A stretch of DNA of 64,000 nt from positions 30,079-94,078 of the forward strand of contig JAEDGQ010000002.1 in the NCBI GenBank assembly GCA_016297415.1, given 5' to 3'. Source of the stretch: Treponema sp. Lineage in GTDB: Bacteria; Spirochaetota; Spirochaetia; Treponematales; Treponemataceae. Positions within the stretch are counted from its first letter, which is position 1. Every line of letters starts with the position of its first letter. The position numbers were made by a program, and so were the translations under genes. This document shows, one piece after another, positions 25,142 through 33,851 of the stretch. The notes below the pieces were generated by a model, which saw only the letters and a list, made by a program, of their open reading frames with translations, was not told the origin of the DNA and searched no databases.

Positions 25142-25186
25142 TGCACTCCAAAAATTGAACTTTATTTGTCCAGCTTTAGGGGTGCA
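25142..25186. repeat. Short inverted repeat resembling insertion-sequence ends
   Basis: TGCACTCC at 25142-25149 is inverted as GGGGTGCA at 25179-25186 (one mismatch), enclosing 29 bp. It could be a relic where two ends of an insertion sequence meet, or a terminator-like hairpin for the gene at 25225. The rest of 25106-25224 is A/T-rich and I see nothing else in it. Confidence 0.35.
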
Positions 25187-25224
25187 CTTCATAGAAGTTT
25201 TTAAAAAATTATTTTATTAAAAAA

Positions 25225-26190
25225 CTAGAGGGAAAGTCTTACGCTGGCAGCACCAGACCAGAGTCCCTTGTCTTTAATGTTACGAAGATCAGCTGTAATA
25301 CTCAGGTTTACATCAAGAACCAGGAAACTTACACCAATACCTGCAAAAATCTGTGGCTGGATAGCATTAAAATCAAACATATCTGATTTTTCTGTTCCGC
25401 TTCCACCAGTTTCCATACCTACAGCAGTAAGAGCATTCACAGCTGTTTGATCTTTCAATGCCCATGACCAGTCATTTTCGTGTTTAGAAACAAGACCTCT
25501 TAAACCAACAAATGGTGTAAACATAAGAATCTGTTTAGAAAGCTGAGCCTGCACATACATTGTCTGGATTTTGTAATCAACATTTGCTTTTGCATAGCTT
25601 GAATCACAGCCGAAAGAACCCTGGTTATAAAAGTATCCTAAACCTACAGAAAGTTTTGGCATAACAAGTCCGCCTTCAAGAAGTGCATAACGGAAGTCTG
25701 CACCAATTGTAAAGAAATCTACGTCAAGGTTTGCACCCGGGATTTTATCTGTAGAGATTTTTCCAGTTTTCATTACAGCAATATCAAAGTCGAATGGAAG
25801 AAGTACACCACCAAAACGAATATCAGCTGTAAATACAGGATAGTAATAATCATCCTTTACATTCTTAATGTTAAGCTCTTTAGCTGCCTTAGCAATTCCA
25901 GAAGTATCAATGTGAGTAAGTCCCATATTGAAACCGCCACCAATGTGTGGTGGAACAGAAGGGAAAAGCTGTCCAATGTAAGCATCTGCCCATACATTCT
26001 GCTGTGTTGCAGCCTGTGGAACTGCTATTGCCAGCTGTTTAGAAAAATCAGCCATACCAGAATTTACAGTCTTAACTGTTTCTTTGTACTGTTCTGGAAG
26101 CCCAACAAAATCTTCCCAGTTATTAGCAAATACAGATGATGCCATAAATACTGCAGCTGCCAAAACAACTGCCTTTTTAATCATTTTCAT
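25225..26190 (-). CDS. Predicted outer-membrane beta-barrel protein
   Basis: The product (321 residues) begins with a signal peptide (MKMIKKAVVLAAAVFMASSVFA, cleaved before NNWEDF). The mature protein is built of alternating hydrophobic/polar strands such as VDFFTIGADFRYALLEG, KLSVGLGYFYN and QPQIFAGIGVSFLVLDVNLSITADLR, ending in SVRLSL, as expected for an outer-membrane barrel. No named family is recognised with certainty. The start at 26190 is chosen because GGAGGTG lies 8 nt before it and the signal peptide begins there; an earlier frame to 26247 would overlap the promoter. It is a single-gene unit. Confidence 0.65.
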   Translation of the reverse strand: MKMIKKAVVLAAAVFMASSVFANNWEDFVGLPEQYKETVKTVNSGMADFSKQLAIAVPQAATQQNVWADAYIGQLFPSVPPHIGGGFNMGLTHIDTSGIAKAAKELNIKNVKDDYYYPVFTADIRFGGVLLPFDFDIAVMKTGKISTDKIPGANLDVDFFTIGADFRYALLEGGLVMPKLSVGLGYFYNQGSFGCDSSYAKANVDYKIQTMYVQAQLSKQILMFTPFVGLRGLVSKHENDWSWALKDQTAVNALTAVGMETGGSGTEKSDMFDFNAIQPQIFAGIGVSFLVLDVNLSITADLRNIKDKGLWSGAASVRLSL

Positions 26191-26218
26191 AAAACACCTC
26201 CAATGTGTCACTGAATCA

Positions 26219-26247
26219 ATTTTAACCCATGAAACAGTAGTTTTCAA
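26219..26247 (-). promoter_or_regulatory. Sigma-70-type promoter of the barrel-protein gene
   Basis: On the minus strand TTGAAA (26247-26242) and TAAAAT (26224-26219) are 17 bp apart. The leader carries the strong GGAGGTG ribosome binding site. Confidence 0.7.
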
Positions 26248-26282
26248 CCTTTCAAAAAAAAATCCAGAAACTGTTTATGTAC

Positions 26283-26313
26283 AAAAAAAAAGCTCCTGAC
26301 CAAGTCAGAAGCT
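26283..26313 (-). terminator. Terminator of the tRNA-Phe gene
   Basis: AGCTTCTGAC pairs with GTCAGGAGCT (26313-26304 with 26300-26291, one mismatch) around a 3-nt loop, followed by T residues on the minus strand. Confidence 0.8.
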
Positions 26314-26317
26314 TAAC

Positions 26318-26390
26318 TGCCACAGGTTGGAATCGAACCAACGACATACGGATTTTCAGTCCGGCGCTCTACCAACTGAGCTACTGCGGC
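26318..26390 (-). tRNA. tRNA-Phe (GAA)
   Basis: A 73-nt cloverleaf can be folded on the minus strand. It starts GCCGCAGTAGCTCAG, has anticodon GAA in a CTGAAAA loop on a CCGGA/TCCG-type stem, and T-arm GGTTCGATTCC. It has the discriminator A and no encoded CCA. A promoter and a terminator flank it, so it is transcribed alone. Confidence 0.95.
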
Positions 26391-26402
26391 GTTGATGTAA
26401 TT

Positions 26403-26431
26403 ATATTATCTGAAATCGAATTTATGGTCAA
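26403..26431 (-). promoter_or_regulatory. Promoter of tRNA-Phe
   Basis: TTGACC (26431-26426) and TAATAT (26408-26403) are 17 bp apart on the minus strand, 12 nt before the tRNA 5' end. The tRNA-Glu promoter at 39120 has almost the same sequence. Confidence 0.75.
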
Positions 26432-26462
26432 TAGCAAAAACTAAGTTTTTCAAAAAAAAATT

Positions 26463-26490
26463 AAAAAAAAGCGGAACATTTCTGCTCCGC
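26463..26490 (-). terminator. Terminator of the ABC-F gene
   Basis: On the minus strand GCGGAGCA pairs with TGTTCCGC (one mismatch) around GAAA, followed by eight T residues. It starts 12 bp after the ABC-F stop codon. Confidence 0.85.
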
Positions 26491-26501
26491 CTCTCAATAA
26501 A

Positions 26502-28142
26502 CTAGAACTTAATCTTTCTGTCACTACCCTTGTAATATTCTTCACGAAGGGCACGAACCTGTTCATCAGCCATATAATCATCAAAGGGCATCATACGGTC
26601 AATTACACCTTTTGGAGTAATTTCAATAATGCGGTTTGCAATTGTAGAAATAAATTCATGGTCGTGTGATGTAAAGAGAATTACACCAGGGAAGTCTACA
26701 AGGGCACGGTTTAAGGATTCAATTGCTTCAAGGTCAAGATGATTTGTAGGATCATCCATAATAAGAATGTTTGCCCCCTGCAGCATCAGTTTACTAAGCA
26801 TACAGCGAACTTTTTCACCACCGGAAAGAACCTTTACTTTTTTAAGTGATTCATCTCCAGAGAACAGCATGCGTCCAAGGAATCCCCGAACGTAAGCATC
26901 GTCCTGTTCCTTAGAATACTGTTTAAGCCATTCTGTAATATTGTAATCATTATTGAAGTATTTGTTGTTATCGCGGCCAAGGTAAACAAAACTTGTTGTC
27001 TGTCCCCAGAAATATTCACCGCTTTCAGGTTTTACTTCACCGGCAATAATGTCAAACAGAGAAGAAATTGTATTGTGTTCAACACCAACAAAAGCGATTT
27101 TATCTGTACGGTTTACGATAAGATCGTAATCTTTAAGTAGCTGTACGCCGTCTTCATCTTTTGAATTAAGTTTACGGCATTCAAGTACGTTGTTACCAAT
27201 TTCACGGTCTGGCTTAAACTGAACAAAAGGGAACTTGCGGCTTGTAACTGGCAGATCTTCCAGTTCCAGCTTTTCCAGAACCTTTTTGCGAGAAGTAGCC
27301 TGACGGCTCTTTGCAGCATTTGAAGCAAACCGCTGGATAAATTCTTTAAGATCTTTAGCCTTTTCTTCATTCTTCTTTTTCTGGTCTCTAGCCTGTTTCT
27401 GAAGAATCTGGCTCATCTGATACCAGAAGTCATAGTTACCGGCAAACTGAGTAATTTTTCCGTAGTCAATATCGCATGTAACAGTACAAACAGTATTAAG
27501 GAAGTGACGGTCATGGCTTACAACAATTACGATATTTTCAAAGTCAAGAAGGAAGTCTTCCAGCCAGTTAATCGATTCAAGGTCAAGACCGTTAGTAGGT
27601 TCGTCCAGTACCAGAATTTCTGGATTACCAAAAAGAGCCTGTGCAAGAAGAACACGAACTTTCTGAGATTCATCAAGTTCACTCATCATCTTGTCATGGA
27701 ACTTTTCTTCAAGACCAAGACCAGAAAGCATCTGTTCAATCTGGTTTTCAGCTTCGTATCCCCCAAGTTCACCAAACTGAGCTTCAAGTTCTGCAGATTT
27801 AATACCGTCTTCTTCTGTAAAGTCAGCTTTAGCGTAAATTTCATCACGAGCCTTAGAAACTTCATAAAGTTTTGGATAACCCATCATTACAGTTTCTTTT
27901 ACGGCATATTCATCGTATGCAAAGTGATCCTGTTTAAGAACAGCCATGCGTTCACCCGGAGTAATGATAATTTCACCGGAATCTCTTTCCTGTTCTCCAG
28001 AAAGTACCTTCAAAAATGTTGATTTTCCGGCACCATTGGCACCAATAATTCCATAACAGTTGCCTGCAGTAAATTTAAGGTTTACATCCTTAAAAAGAGG
28101 CTTTTCGCTAAAGTGTAAGCTTACGTCTGATACTGTAATCAT
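26502..28142 (-). CDS. ABC-F family ATPase, YbiT-like
   Basis: This 546-residue soluble protein has two ABC domains joined by a charged linker of roughly 80 residues (residues 240-320), the hallmark of ABC-F proteins, which act on ribosomes rather than in transport. The first domain has Walker A GANGAGKSTFLK and Walker B ILVLDEPTNGLD. Its signature is altered (MSELDESQKVRVLLAQAL) as in YbiT, while the second keeps LSGGEKVRCML with ILIMDDPTNHLD. A YbiT-type housekeeping role is more likely than antibiotic resistance. It has a Shine-Dalgarno (GGGAG). Confidence 0.85.
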   Translation of the reverse strand: MITVSDVSLHFSEKPLFKDVNLKFTAGNCYGIIGANGAGKSTFLKVLSGEQERDSGEIIITPGERMAVLKQDHFAYDEYAVKETVMMGYPKLYEVSKARDEIYAKADFTEEDGIKSAELEAQFGELGGYEAENQIEQMLSGLGLEEKFHDKMMSELDESQKVRVLLAQALFGNPEILVLDEPTNGLDLESINWLEDFLLDFENIVIVVSHDRHFLNTVCTVTCDIDYGKITQFAGNYDFWYQMSQILQKQARDQKKKNEEKAKDLKEFIQRFASNAAKSRQATSRKKVLEKLELEDLPVTSRKFPFVQFKPDREIGNNVLECRKLNSKDEDGVQLLKDYDLIVNRTDKIAFVGVEHNTISSLFDIIAGEVKPESGEYFWGQTTSFVYLGRDNNKYFNNDYNITEWLKQYSKEQDDAYVRGFLGRMLFSGDESLKKVKVLSGGEKVRCMLSKLMLQGANILIMDDPTNHLDLEAIESLNRALVDFPGVILFTSHDHEFISTIANRIIEITPKGVIDRMMPFDDYMADEQVRALREEYYKGSDRKIKF

Positions 28143-28172
28143 TTTTTTCTCCCTGAATTTTCATTAAATAAA

Positions 28173-28255
28173 GGGGGAAGTCTCCCCCTGCGGCCGCACT
28201 TCGTTGCGACCTACCCTCTCTGCGCCCTCAATCGCCGGGCGCAACGCCGGGCTCT
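28173..28255 (-). repeat. GC-rich intergenic repeat C after the DEAD-helicase stop
   Basis: This is an 83-bp GC-rich block. On the minus strand it begins directly after the helicase TAG (AGAGCCCGGCGTTGC), contains the hairpin GCGCCC/GGGCGC region and ends in GGGGGA-GACT-TCCCCC (28188-28173) followed by TTTATTT, which could terminate transcription. It shares the GGCGTTGC start with repeats A (4576) and B (31003), but the distal half is different. Confidence 0.6.
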
Positions 28256-29797
28256 CTATTTCTTTTTAGTAAACATTGCAAAAAGTCTGCCAAAAAATCC
28301 TGTTTTTTTCACCTGAGATGAAGCAGGTTTTCCGCCATTTTTTTTCCTGTCAAAGTTTCTTTTTTTACCATTACGGTTATTATTTATGTCGTAAGGCTTT
28401 CTTGTTTTCTGCTCAAAAGAATACTTTCCTGCATATTTCTGCTTAAAGTATTCTCTTCTTTCATCTGCAGACATAGAACTAAGTCTGTCCAGTTCTTCTC
28501 TGGAAGTTCTTTCTCCAGAACGGAAACCAGAACTTTTTTTGTTGAATCCTGCTTTTCTGTTTCTGTCATTTTTATCAGATTTTCTGCCGCTTCTGAAATT
28601 CTTAGAATCATTTCTGTTCCTTTTTTCAGTATTCCAGTTTTTACCTTCAGAAAGATCAGTTCCAAAATCTTCACTGCCTGCAACAATGTAAGGAATCTTC
28701 TTTTCAATGTATTTTTCGATTCCCATCAGATTGAAAGCGTCTTCCTGAGTATCGCCGCAGAAAGAATAAGCTTTTCCTTTTTTTCCTGCACGGGCTGTAC
28801 GGCCAATACGGTGAACATAATTTTCAGCTTCGTTTGGAAGATCGTAATTAATTACCATTGCCAGGTCATTAACATCAATACCACGGGCAGCCACATCTGT
28901 GGCAATAAGACACTTAATTTTTCCGCTTTTAAAATTGTTCATTATGCGAAGACGCTTTGTCTGAGGAAGGTCCCCGATAATGAATTCATTTTTTACACCA
29001 TTAGCATCAAGTCTTCTGGAAAGAATTTCACAGTATTTTTTAGTGTTACAGAAAATAATAAGGCTGTCAGGCTTTTCTCTTGAAATAATTCCCATAAGAA
29101 GCTTAATTTTATCATCACTTCCAACATGAATCAGTTCCTGGTCAATTTCATCAACAGTAATGTTTTCAGCTTCAATAGTTACTTCTTTTGCATCTTTAGT
29201 ATATTCATAGGCCAGATTTTTTACATAAGTATTCAAAGTGGCACTAAAAAGCATTGTCTGTCTTGTTTCTGAAGAAGGTAAAAATTTAAGGATTTTACGC
29301 AGATCAGGATAAAAGCCCATATCAAACATACGGTCAGCTTCATCAATGGCAAGATAAGATACATGAGTTAAATCCAGTTTGTCCTGTTCTTTTAAGTCAA
29401 TAACACGGCCTGGAGTACCAATAATAATATCAGCGCCTTTTTCAAGTCTGGCAATCTGTTCTTCGTATCCCACACCACCGTAAATGGAAACAAACTTTAG
29501 GCCTGTATTTTTCCCCAGCTTTTTAGCTTCTTCTTCAACCTGAACTGCCAGCTCCCGGGTAGGAACCATAACAAGAGCATTTTTACCTTCGCATTTTCCC
29601 CCTGAGAGAAGCTGCTGCATAATAGTTACAAGAAAAGCAGCTGTTTTTCCAGTCCCAGTCTGAGACTGAACATAAAGGTCAGAACCGTCAAGAGAAATTT
29701 TCAATACCTGTTCCTGAACAGGTGTACAAGTTACATAACCAGCTTCACTAATACCGCTGGCAAGTGTTTCAAATAAATTTATTTCTGAATAATTCAT
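28256..29797 (-). CDS. DEAD-box RNA helicase with basic C-terminal tail (RhlE-like)
   Basis: This 513-residue ATP-dependent RNA helicase has all core motifs: Q motif upstream of TPVQEQ, QSQTGTGKTAAF, PTRELAVQ, TPGRV, AIDEADRMFDMGF, FSATL, CLIATDVAARGIDV and HRIGRTARAG. The last 130 residues are an Arg/Lys/Asn/Gly-rich low-complexity tail ending in a short helix (FGRLFAMFTKKK), similar to RhlE/CsdA tails used for RNA binding. A second, tail-less DEAD helicase is encoded at 62752. It has its own promoter about 24 nt upstream. Confidence 0.9.
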   Translation of the reverse strand: MNYSEINLFETLASGISEAGYVTCTPVQEQVLKISLDGSDLYVQSQTGTGKTAAFLVTIMQQLLSGGKCEGKNALVMVPTRELAVQVEEEAKKLGKNTGLKFVSIYGGVGYEEQIARLEKGADIIIGTPGRVIDLKEQDKLDLTHVSYLAIDEADRMFDMGFYPDLRKILKFLPSSETRQTMLFSATLNTYVKNLAYEYTKDAKEVTIEAENITVDEIDQELIHVGSDDKIKLLMGIISREKPDSLIIFCNTKKYCEILSRRLDANGVKNEFIIGDLPQTKRLRIMNNFKSGKIKCLIATDVAARGIDVNDLAMVINYDLPNEAENYVHRIGRTARAGKKGKAYSFCGDTQEDAFNLMGIEKYIEKKIPYIVAGSEDFGTDLSEGKNWNTEKRNRNDSKNFRSGRKSDKNDRNRKAGFNKKSSGFRSGERTSREELDRLSSMSADERREYFKQKYAGKYSFEQKTRKPYDINNNRNGKKRNFDRKKNGGKPASSQVKKTGFFGRLFAMFTKKK

Positions 29798-29820
29798 AAT
29801 TTCTTAGCAAATATTAGAAA

Positions 29821-29849
29821 ATTATACTGTTTTTTGTCCTATAGTTCAA
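29821..29849 (-). promoter_or_regulatory. Promoter of the DEAD-helicase gene
   Basis: TTGAAC (29849-29844) and perfect TATAAT (29826-29821) are 17 bp apart on the minus strand. The predicted leader is about 17 nt. Confidence 0.65.
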
Positions 29850-29889
29850 CTTACTATATTTTTCACAGGATTTTCGCTAAAATATAAAT

Positions 29890-31002
29890 ATGGAAAATAA
29901 AAATCAGTATCAGGCAGAATTATTCGCCAACAGACTTTCAAAAAAATACAAACTCTTAAAAAAATGGGCCCGCCGGGAACGAATCAGCTGTTATCGTCTT
30001 TACGATAAAGACATTCCGGAAGTCCCTCTTGCCGCAGACCTGTACGAATTTCTCCCTGAGGAAATTACTGATAAGGTAGAATGTGCAAAATGGATGCGTG
30101 AATTTGAAGCCCGTATTTCTGCCAACGATAATTCAGCAATTACAGACCAGAAACAGAGAACATACCTTCATCTTTATCTTTACGAACGTCCTTATGAAAA
30201 AGACGAAAAAGAAGAACAGGAATGGATGGATTTAATGGCACAGGCTGCTGCAAAAGTTCTCCAGATTCCGGAATCTCATGTAATTCACAAGCTCCGCAAA
30301 AAGCAGAAAGGCACAGATCAGTACGAAAAGATTGAATCAGACAGAACTCTCCAAGGCCTTACACAGGAATGCGGACAGCTTTTTAAAATTAATTTAAGCG
30401 ATTACCTGGACACAGGTCTTTTTATGGATCACAGACCTCTTCGTTCAGTTGTAAGAGCCACAGCCAGCGGCAAATCCGTTCTTAACCTTTTCTGTTACAC
30501 AGGCAGTTTTTCAGTTTATGCAGCAGAAGGAAAAGCCCGCCGGGTAGAATCAGTAGATTTAAGCAACACTTATATCAGCTGGGCAAAGTCAAATCTTGAA
30601 CTTAATGATTTTAAAGACCGCAACAAATACTTTTTTACCCGTCAGGATGTAACAGGCTTTTTGAACCAGAAAAACGCAGAAGTTGCCAGCGAAGAAGGAA
30701 CAAACCGTTACGATATTATTATCTTAGACCCTCCAACATTCTCAAATTCAAAAGCCACAACAAATGTACTGGATATAAACAGGGACTGGAGCAGTCTTTG
30801 CTCAAAATGTATAAAAATCCTTAAGCCAAAAGGAATCCTCTATTTTTCTACAAACAGCCGCCGCTTAAATTTTGAAGAATCCCAACTCAGAAACAAAACA
30901 GAAGGTCTGGACTACAAAATTGAGGACATTACAGAACAGTCAATTCCAGAAGATTACAAAGGCAAAAAAATCCACCGCTGCTGGAAAATCAGTTTATTAT
31001 AA
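29890..31002 (+). CDS. RlmK-like 23S rRNA (guanine) SAM-dependent methyltransferase
   Basis: This 370-residue class I methyltransferase corresponds to the C-terminal half (RlmK) of the E. coli RlmKL fusion, which makes m7G2069 in 23S rRNA. SAM-binding motif I is VLNLFCYTGSFSVYAAEGKA, and the catalytic IILDPPTFSNSK motif follows. The N-terminal 70 residues (QAELFANRLSKKYKLLKKWARRE) match the linker seen in RlmKL. No RlmL half is present here. No Shine-Dalgarno is visible; TAAAAT lies 6 nt before the ATG. A GC-rich repeat starts directly at its stop codon. Confidence 0.78.
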   Translation: MENKNQYQAELFANRLSKKYKLLKKWARRERISCYRLYDKDIPEVPLAADLYEFLPEEITDKVECAKWMREFEARISANDNSAITDQKQRTYLHLYLYERPYEKDEKEEQEWMDLMAQAAAKVLQIPESHVIHKLRKKQKGTDQYEKIESDRTLQGLTQECGQLFKINLSDYLDTGLFMDHRPLRSVVRATASGKSVLNLFCYTGSFSVYAAEGKARRVESVDLSNTYISWAKSNLELNDFKDRNKYFFTRQDVTGFLNQKNAEVASEEGTNRYDIIILDPPTFSNSKATTNVLDINRDWSSLCSKCIKILKPKGILYFSTNSRRLNFEESQLRNKTEGLDYKIEDITEQSIPEDYKGKKIHRCWKISLL

Positions 31003-31097
31003 GGGCGTTGCCGTCAGAGCCGGCCGGGCTATCCGTGGTTCCGCTATCGCTTCATTGCTGACGCAACGGCTTTGCCGCCACTACTATCCCTAACGCA
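31003..31097 (+). repeat. GC-rich intergenic repeat B after the RlmK-like stop
   Basis: This roughly 95-bp GC-rich block begins at the base after the TAA stop with GGGCGTTGCC and ends with ACTACTATCCCTAACGC followed by A residues. Repeat A (4479-4576) has the same start and end in the same orientation relative to its gene. The middle differs but shares words such as CGGCTTTGCCGCC. It lies between convergent genes. Confidence 0.7.
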
Positions 31098-31133
31098 AAA
31101 AAAAGACCTTTCTGAAAAATCAGAAAGGTCTTT
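31095..31133 (-). terminator. Terminator of rpmE, probably bidirectional
   Basis: AAAGACCTTTCTGA (31102-31115) pairs perfectly with TCAGAAAGGTCTTT (31120-31133) around four A residues. T runs on both strands allow use by rpmE and by the RlmK-like gene. Confidence 0.88.
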
Positions 31134-31149
31134 CTGTAAATGAAAGCTG

Positions 31150-31362
31150 CTATTCAGCTTTAGCCTGAATACCGTAACGCTTGTTAAAGCGGTCGATACG
31201 TCCTGCAGTGTCAACCAGCTTCTGCTTACCTGTGTAGAATGGGTGGCAGGCAGAACAAATTTCAACGTTGATGTTTTCAACTGTTGAACGTGTTTCGATT
31301 ACATTACCGCAAGCGCAAGTAATTTTTGTCAATTTGTATTCCGGGTGAATACCTTCTCTCAT
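31150..31362 (-). CDS. rpmE: 50S ribosomal protein L31, zinc-binding form
   Basis: This 70-residue ribosomal protein has the L31 start MREGIHPEY and the signature [21 protein letters not shown]. Cysteines in TCACGN and ICSACHPF form the zinc site of the C+ form. It has an AAGGAG Shine-Dalgarno. It is preceded by an unexplained leader region (31374-31499), and a strong terminator follows. Confidence 0.95.
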   Translation of the reverse strand: MREGIHPEYKLTKITCACGNVIETRSTVENINVEICSACHPFYTGKQKLVDTAGRIDRFNKRYGIQAKAE

Positions 31363-31373
31363 AATAAAACTCC

Positions 31374-31499
31374 TTATCTCTTGCCCGATATTAAAGCAAC
31401 CCCAGTCACCTCTAGCTTGTGCAAAATCCTTGTCAGGACCACTTCTATCATTTCATCACTGTTAGGAAGCAAGTTAACACCACAAGAGTGATTTCTTAT
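31374..31499 (-). other. Leader region of rpmE: structured RNA or 25-41-codon open frame
   Basis: The region between the rho terminator and rpmE is less A/T-rich than other gaps. An open frame runs through it and stops at the TAA that overlaps the rpmE Shine-Dalgarno (GATAAGGAG). ATG at 31451 would give 25 residues; TTG at 31472 would give 32. Codon use (GGG, GAG, CTA, TCG) is unlike nearby genes, and no Shine-Dalgarno precedes either start, so coding is doubtful. Pairable segments exist (ATCACT with AGTGAT, GGTCCT with AGGATT), so a cis-acting L31 leader RNA is the other possibility. Confidence 0.3.
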
Positions 31500-31502
31500 T
31501 CT

Positions 31503-31537
31503 ATAAAAAAAAGCGCTGTTTAGTCAACAAACAGCAC
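31503..31537 (-). terminator. Terminator of rho
   Basis: On the minus strand GCTGTTT pairs with AAACAGC around a 7-nt loop, followed by GC and eight T residues. It begins about 10 bp after the rho stop. Confidence 0.85.
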
Positions 31538-31545
31538 CATTAAAA

Positions 31546-33261
31546 CTAATCCTGAGCAGCAGAACCTGTATTCATATTAGAAAGGAATGCCTTATTATCC
31601 TTACTTTTCTTCATCTGCTGAAGAATAAGTTCTGTAATTTCAACATCTTCCATTGGAGCAATAACTTTGCGGAGAACCCAGATTTTCTGAAGTTCATCTT
31701 CTGTAAGAAGAAGTTCTTCTTTACGTGTTCCGGACTTTTTAATGTTGATTGCAGGGAACAGACGGCGTTCTGCAAGTTTACGGTCAAGGTTAATTTCAGA
31801 GTTACCGGTTCCTTTAAATTCTTCAAAAATAACTTCATCCATACGGCTTCCTGTTTCAATAAGAGCTGTAGAGATGATTGTCAAAGAACCGCCTTCTTCA
31901 ATATTGCGGGCAGCACCAAAGAATCTCTTTGGCTTGTGAAGAGCATTAGAATCAACACCACCGGAAAGAACCTTTCCTGATGTTGGAACAGTAATGTTAT
32001 ATGCACGGGCAAGACGAGTAATAGAATCCAGAAGAATTACAACATCACGCTTATGTTCAACAAGGCGCTTAGCTTTTTCAAGAACCATTTCGGCTACCTG
32101 TACATGACGAGTTGCCTGTTCATCAAATGTTGAAGAAATAACTTCACCTTTAATTGCTCTTTCCATTTCTGTAACTTCTTCAGGACGTTCATCAATAAGA
32201 AGGACAATAAGGTAAACTTCAGGGTTATTGGCTGTAATTGCATTTGCAATCTTCTGCATAAGGATTGTTTTACCTGCTTTTGGAGGAGCAACAATCAAAA
32301 GACGCTGACCTTTTCCGATTGGAGCAAAAAGATCTGCAATACGGCCTGAATATTCATCACTTACTGTTTCAAGAGTAAGTTTTTCATTTGGATAAAGTGG
32401 AGTCAAGTTTTCGAAAGGAACACGGGTCTGAGCAATACGAGGCTCATCGAAGTTTACTGTTTCAATTCTAAGGAGAGCAAAGAAACGTTCACCTTCTTTT
32501 GGAGATCTGGTCTGACCATATACTGTATCACCAGTTTTAAGGTTAAACAGACGAATCTGGCTTGGACTGATGTAAATATCATCAGGACCAGGCAAATATG
32601 AGTTCTGAGGAGAACGAAGGAATCCGTATCCGTCAGGAAGGATTTCAAGGGCACCGGAAGCGAAAATTAATCCACCGTGTTCTGTATGAGCTTTAAGAAT
32701 CTGGAAAATAACATCCTGCTTCTTCATTGAAGGAATTTCTTCTTCAGGGAATCCCTTTTCAATTGCCATTGCACGAAGTTCCGGCATGCTCATTTTTGTA
32801 AGGTCATTAATAAGAATTCTTGGTTTTGATTCGTATTCTTCAGGATTTTCAATAATTTGTGCAGCAGCTGTTGCTTCATCTCTTGCAGCGTTTCTGGCAG
32901 CAATACGTTCTCTGTATGACTGACGGCTGTTTCTCTGATGATTATTGTTTCTGATCTGCCTGTTTTCTGAAGAAGCATCTTGTAAAGCTTCACCTTTACT
33001 TTCTGTTTTAATAACAATTCTTCTTCTTGGTTTAACAACAGTTTTAGCTGCATTCCCGGTTTCTGCATTTTCTTCAGAAGCAGTCTGTGTTTCACCTGAT
33101 TCTGCAGGTTCAGATGCTGGTTCACCTGTACTCTGCTCTGCAGCAGGTTCTACAGGTGGTTCAAAAGTTTCTGGCTGAATTTCCAGTTCAAGCTGTGGCT
33201 GGGACTCTTCTTTTTTTGAGTCCTCAGATTTGTCGAGAAAACGACGTTTAAGTAATGCCAT
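31546..33261 (-). CDS. rho: Transcription termination factor Rho with long N-terminal extension
   Basis: This 571-residue hexameric RNA helicase terminates untranslated transcripts. From about residue 155 it follows the canonical plan: Rho N helices ([14 protein letters not shown]), the cold-shock-like RNA site ([27 protein letters not shown]), Walker [25 protein letters not shown] and the R-loop [13 protein letters not shown]. The first 150 residues are an added Glu/Pro/Ala/Gln-rich, then Arg/Asn-rich, low-complexity region absent from E. coli Rho (419 residues). Such extensions occur in several phyla and may add RNA or condensate functions. It starts with a Shine-Dalgarno (TGGAG). Confidence 0.93.
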   Translation of the reverse strand: MALLKRRFLDKSEDSKKEESQPQLELEIQPETFEPPVEPAAEQSTGEPASEPAESGETQTASEENAETGNAAKTVVKPRRRIVIKTESKGEALQDASSENRQIRNNNHQRNSRQSYRERIAARNAARDEATAAAQIIENPEEYESKPRILINDLTKMSMPELRAMAIEKGFPEEEIPSMKKQDVIFQILKAHTEHGGLIFASGALEILPDGYGFLRSPQNSYLPGPDDIYISPSQIRLFNLKTGDTVYGQTRSPKEGERFFALLRIETVNFDEPRIAQTRVPFENLTPLYPNEKLTLETVSDEYSGRIADLFAPIGKGQRLLIVAPPKAGKTILMQKIANAITANNPEVYLIVLLIDERPEEVTEMERAIKGEVISSTFDEQATRHVQVAEMVLEKAKRLVEHKRDVVILLDSITRLARAYNITVPTSGKVLSGGVDSNALHKPKRFFGAARNIEEGGSLTIISTALIETGSRMDEVIFEEFKGTGNSEINLDRKLAERRLFPAINIKKSGTRKEELLLTEDELQKIWVLRKVIAPMEDVEITELILQQMKKSKDNKAFLSNMNTGSAAQD

Positions 33262-33287
33262 TAAGATTTCTCCATAAATGGTTAAAA

Positions 33288-33316
33288 AATATTTAGAACT
33301 TTTAAAGGATTTTCAA
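33288..33316 (-). promoter_or_regulatory. Possible promoter of rho
   Basis: TTGAAA (33316-33311) and AATATT (33293-33288) are 17 bp apart on the minus strand. The -10 matches only 4 of 6 bases. Confidence 0.35.
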
Positions 33317-33388
33317 AAAATGATAATAATAAATAAGATTTGATAAACTAATTATATTCTCTCAGTTAAAAAAAAGTCAACAAATAAC

Positions 33389-33847
33389 CTAGTGTGGAAG
33401 GTCAGATTTTACAATAAGAGCCTGCTTGTATTCATCAGATGCAACTGAAAATAAATCAACTTCAGGTTCTTTTTCAAGCATTGAAACCTGTCCTTCAAAG
33501 TCTACATTGTCTGCAATTCTGATTCTTCCTGTTAAAACATCACCAGTTACCTGACTTCCAGAGCACATTTCAACTCTTTCTTTTGCTTCAATATTTCCTT
33601 TTACTTTGCCCGAGATTACAACAGAATTAACTTTAATTGAATCAACATCACAGATTGCAGTCTTGTCAATTTCAAGTTCACCAGTAGCATTAATTCTACC
33701 TTTAAATTTTCCTGTAATTACAAGATTGTCTGAGAACTCAAGTTCACCGTCAAATTCAGTTTCTTTTCCAAAAACTGTAATGTTTTTTTTCTGAACTTCA
33801 TCCTGTTTATTTTCAACTGTGTTTTCTGTTTTAATTTCTTCTGACAT
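33389..33847 (-). CDS. Bactofilin
   Basis: This 152-residue protein has a central bactofilin domain (about residues 25-120) of short beta-helix repeats: ITVFGKETEFDGELEFSD, then GKFKGRINATGELEI, ISGKVKGNIEAKE and VTGDVLTGRIRIADN. Flanks are short and disordered, as usual. Bactofilins polymerise without nucleotide and help cell shape; in spirochaetes they affect helical pitch or ribbon structures. It ends the lnt unit (4 bp after the lnt stop), so translation is tightly linked with it. Confidence 0.88.
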   Translation of the reverse strand: MSEEIKTENTVENKQDEVQKKNITVFGKETEFDGELEFSDNLVITGKFKGRINATGELEIDKTAICDVDSIKVNSVVISGKVKGNIEAKERVEMCSGSQVTGDVLTGRIRIADNVDFEGQVSMLEKEPEVDLFSVASDEYKQALIVKSDLPH

Positions 33848-33851
33848 ATTT

